Positions 6,369 through 8,450 of a DNA stretch of 8,450 nt are shown here, piece after piece. The stretch is from Burkholderiales bacterium UBA6064 (GTDB lineage Bacteria > Pseudomonadota > Gammaproteobacteria > Burkholderiales > Burkholderiaceae_B). Positions within the stretch are counted from its first letter, which is position 1. Every line of letters starts with the position of its first letter. The stretch spans positions 1 to 8,450 of the forward strand of contig DIYC01000120.1 of assembly GCA_002428895.1 (NCBI GenBank), in the 5' to 3' direction. Made by a program: the position numbers and the translations under genes. The notes under the pieces are model-generated. The model saw nothing but the letters and a program-made list of their open reading frames with translations, did not search any database and was not told the DNA's origin.

Positions 6369-7962
6369 GTTCTTTTTGTAAAATGGTAGGAAATGCTTTA
6401 GGCAGCGTGTTTTTGTAATCTAAACTGTAATGCAGGCCGCGGCTTTCTTTGCGAATGAGCGCGCTACGTACAATTAAATCAGCCACTTCAACTAAATTTC
6501 GTAGTTCAAGCAAATTTCGGCTGACTCGAAAGTGTGTGTAGTATTCAGAAATCTCTTCTCGAAGTAAGTCGATACGATGTTTAGCCCTAGCTAGCCGTTT
6601 GTTGGTTCGAACAATCCCGACATAATTCCACATGGTCAGCCGAAGTTCATCCCAGTTGTGCGACACAACCACTTCTTCGTCGGCATCGGTGACGCGGCTT
6701 TCATCCCATTCAGGTAGGCTATTGAATGGTTGTCGACGAGGTTGTTGAAGAATTGATCTAGCAGCGTTTTGCCCCATCACAATACATTCTAGCAAGCTGT
6801 TACTGGCAAGCCGATTGGCACCATGCAGGCCGGTGTAAGCGGTTTCGCCAACAGCATATAGCCCAGTGAGGTCGGTTCTGGCTTGTAAGTCAGTGACCAC
6901 GCCGCCACAAGAGTAATGCGCGGCGGGTACAACTGGAATTGGTTCGCGGGTAAGGTCGATGCCCAGCTCAAGGCAGCGTTTGTGAATGGTTGGGAATTGC
7001 GCGATTAGCTTATCTTTGGATTGGTGGCTAATGTCCAGATACACACAGTCAAGCCCGCGTTTTTTGATTTCGAAGTCGATTGCACGAGCTACAATGTCTC
7101 GTGGTGCTAACTCTTGGCGTGAATCATGCTGCGGCATAAAGCGTTCGCCGTTAGGTAGTTTTAAAAGACCGCCTTCGCCACGAATCGCTTCGGAAATTAA
7201 AAAACTTTTGGCATAAGGGTGATATAAACAGGTAGGGTGAAATTGAATAAATTCCATGTTGGCAACGCGTGCACCGGCTCGCCAGGCCATGGCGATGCCA
7301 TCACCTGTTGCCGTATCGGGGTTGGTGGTGTAGTTGTACACTTTGCCAGCACCACCGCAGGCCAGCACGATATTAGAGCAGCTCAGGGTGTGAACAGTTT
7401 GCTGATGCTCGTTCAGTACATAGGCGCCATACACGGCATTGCCTGAATGGCCAATGTGGCGGCTGGTAATTAGGTCAATTACAAAATGGTGTTCATAAAG
7501 ATGAATGTTGGGGTGTGCCTTGACTTTGTTTTCAAGTTTATTTTGTATGGCATCTCCGGTTGCATCAGCCACATGCAAAATGCGTCGTTTACTGTGTCCA
7601 CCTTCTTGCGTTAAATGATAGTTACTTTCAGCGTGCTGGGGTGTTGGTTGGTTTGCCTCTCGAGAAAATGGAATGCCTTGTTGAATTAGCCAATCAATCG
7701 CTGAAGAAGCGTGTTGTAAAATAAATTCAACGGACTCTTTGTCGCAGAGATTAGCGCCTGCCACTAGGGTATCTTGAACGTGTTCATCCACAGTGTCAAA
7801 CGGGTCTGAAACAGCGGCTATGCCCCCTTGCGCCCAACGGCTTGCATTGTCAAAAATATGACGTTTACAAATAAGGGCTACTTTTAGTTTTTCCGCAAGT
7901 TCAAGTGCGGTAGTTAATCCGGCTAAACCAGACCCAATAATTGCAACATCGTAATGTTTCAT
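6355..7962 (-). CDS. nadB: L-aspartate oxidase NadB
   Basis: NadB is an FAD enzyme that oxidises L-aspartate to iminoaspartate, which NadA then uses. The 535-residue length is normal. Seen are the N-terminal Rossmann motif DVAIIGSGLAGL (5-16), SRWAQGGIAAV (41-51), EGGHSKRRILHVADATG (120-136), a second flavin-fold strand IVLACGGAG (198-206), QFHPT (240-244), EAIRGEGG (258-265), ELAPRDIVARAI (284-295), AAHYSCGGV (347-355), GLYAVGETAYTGLHGANRL (367-385) and the helical C-terminal domain typical of this flavoprotein family. The arginines and histidines expected for catalysis in the 240-295 and 349-384 regions are present. It is on the opposite strand to nadAC, ending 4 bp from the nadC stop. The ATG start fixes the Rossmann motif at the usual place; upstream ribosome-binding sequence is weak (AAAGTTGG). 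Confidence 0.96.
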   Translation of the reverse strand: MKHYDVAIIGSGLAGLTTALELAEKLKVALICKRHIFDNASRWAQGGIAAVSDPFDTVDEHVQDTLVAGANLCDKESVEFILQHASSAIDWLIQQGIPFSREANQPTPQHAESNYHLTQEGGHSKRRILHVADATGDAIQNKLENKVKAHPNIHLYEHHFVIDLITSRHIGHSGNAVYGAYVLNEHQQTVHTLSCSNIVLACGGAGKVYNYTTNPDTATGDGIAMAWRAGARVANMEFIQFHPTCLYHPYAKSFLISEAIRGEGGLLKLPNGERFMPQHDSRQELAPRDIVARAIDFEIKKRGLDCVYLDISHQSKDKLIAQFPTIHKRCLELGIDLTREPIPVVPAAHYSCGGVVTDLQARTDLTGLYAVGETAYTGLHGANRLASNSLLECIVMGQNAARSILQQPRRQPFNSLPEWDESRVTDADEEVVVSHNWDELRLTMWNYVGIVRTNKRLARAKHRIDLLREEISEYYTHFRVSRNLLELRNLVEVADLIVRSALIRKESRGLHYSLDYKNTLPKAFPTILQKEQKNL

Positions 7963-8074
7963 ATGCCAACTTTAAACAAAAAAAATGATGACTATAGAAC
8001 ACATCATAACGAACAGTCAGAGTATTATGATCAGCTACAACTTAAATGCGGTTTTTTTAGAGGACTATTTGATA
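7963..8074. promoter_or_regulatory. Divergent promoter region of nadB and uppP
   Basis: This short spacer must drive nadB (minus) and probably uppP (plus). For nadB, CTGACT (8015-8020) and TATAGT (7991-7996) on the minus strand are 18 bases apart. For uppP, TTTAAA (7971-7976) and TATAGA (7993-7998) on the plus strand are 16 apart; both are weak matches. ATGATG (7985-7990) and CATCAT (8002-8007) form an inverted repeat around the shared -10 area. AGAGGA (8059-8064), 10 bases before the uppP ATG, is its ribosome binding site. Confidence 0.4.
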
Positions 8075-8450
8075 ATGTGGGATTTACTTCTGTTAAGTCA
8101 GGCTGTTGTAATGGGTGTTGTAGAAGGGTTAACCGAATTTTTACCCATTTCATCAACTGGGCATTTAATTATTGCGGGGCAAGCGATTGGTTTTAATCCT
8201 GGCAGCTCGGTTGCATTTGAGATGGTGATTCAATTGGCGGCTATTTTTGCGGTGATTATCGAATATAAAAATCGTGTGGTTTCTACGGTTGTGGGCTTGG
8301 GGCGTGATCCGATTGCTAATCGCTTTGCCCTAAATGTAATTTTAGCTTTTTTGCCCTCAGCTTTTCTGGGTTTAATTTTTGCAGCAACCATTAAATCGGT
8401 TTTGTTTTCCCCTGTGCCTGTGGCATTGGCTTTTATTGTGGGTGGTTTTT
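8075..8450 (+). CDS. uppP: Undecaprenyl-diphosphatase UppP (BacA), N-terminal part
   Basis: UppP is a polytopic inner-membrane phosphatase that recycles undecaprenyl diphosphate to the monophosphate carrier used for peptidoglycan and other surface polymers; its overexpression gives bacitracin resistance. The gene runs off the right edge with about 125 of roughly 270 codons visible. The start MWDLLLLSQAVVMG leads into VEGLTEFLPISSTGH (16-30), the family signature with the catalytic ExxxE pair (E17, E21) and the SSTGH element. FEMVIQLAAIFAVI and several hydrophobic segments (about 33-60, 85-105, 110 onward) follow as in the E. coli protein. The second signature, PGxSRSxxT, would lie beyond the window. 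The ATG at 8075 is supported by AGAGGA 10 bases upstream and by alignment of the N-terminus with the family. Confidence 0.95.
   Translation, partial: MWDLLLLSQAVVMGVVEGLTEFLPISSTGHLIIAGQAIGFNPGSSVAFEMVIQLAAIFAVIIEYKNRVVSTVVGLGRDPIANRFALNVILAFLPSAFLGLIFAATIKSVLFSPVPVALAFIVGGF

Noticed and set aside
6986..7446. Plus-strand open frames inside nadB
   Set aside because: They are antisense to strongly conserved NadB sequence and have no recognisable protein features.
7954..8196. An 80-residue plus-strand frame spanning the nadB start and uppP
   Set aside because: It overlaps the conserved UppP signature in another frame and shows no protein-like composition.

Overview
The window comes from a proteobacterium with moderately low GC. 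The AroG fragment and NadA read like beta- or gammaproteobacterial proteins, but the exact lineage cannot be fixed from sequence alone. It holds housekeeping biosynthesis genes at both ends and a surface-structure locus in the middle. No IS element, tRNA, rRNA or CRISPR array was seen.

Layout: (1) 1-602, + strand: the C-terminal part of a class I DAHP synthase (shikimate pathway), closed by a 10-bp terminator hairpin. (2) 651-1217, - strand: a small lipoprotein of unknown function, with a roughly 315-bp upstream spacer that holds a candidate promoter and a strong hairpin. (3) 1532-4040, - strand: three genes transcribed in the order hfaD-like, hfaA-like, hfaB-like. The third is a CsgG-family outer-membrane secretion lipoprotein most like the holdfast-anchor protein HfaB. 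The second is a short secreted curlin-like protein (HfaA-like). The first is a secreted Asn/Gly-rich repeat protein (HfaD-like). (4) 4041-4322: a divergent spacer with a perfect 10+2+10 inverted repeat just upstream of nadA. (5) 4323-6350, + strand: nadA and nadC, directly abutting. (6) 6355-7962, - strand: nadB, converging on nadC with a 4-bp gap. (7) 7963-8074: a divergent spacer. (8) 8075-8450, + strand: the N-terminal part of uppP.

How the genes work together: NadB (aspartate to iminoaspartate), NadA (iminoaspartate plus DHAP to quinolinate) and NadC (quinolinate to nicotinate mononucleotide) form the complete de novo route to NaMN, arranged as two convergent units. The hfa-like genes resemble the Caulobacter holdfast-anchoring system. 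There HfaB is a CsgG-type pore needed for HfaA and HfaD to reach the surface, where they anchor the adhesive holdfast. The window contains no holdfast polysaccharide genes and no csgE or csgF, so what this version anchors or builds is open. It is the most interesting part of the window.
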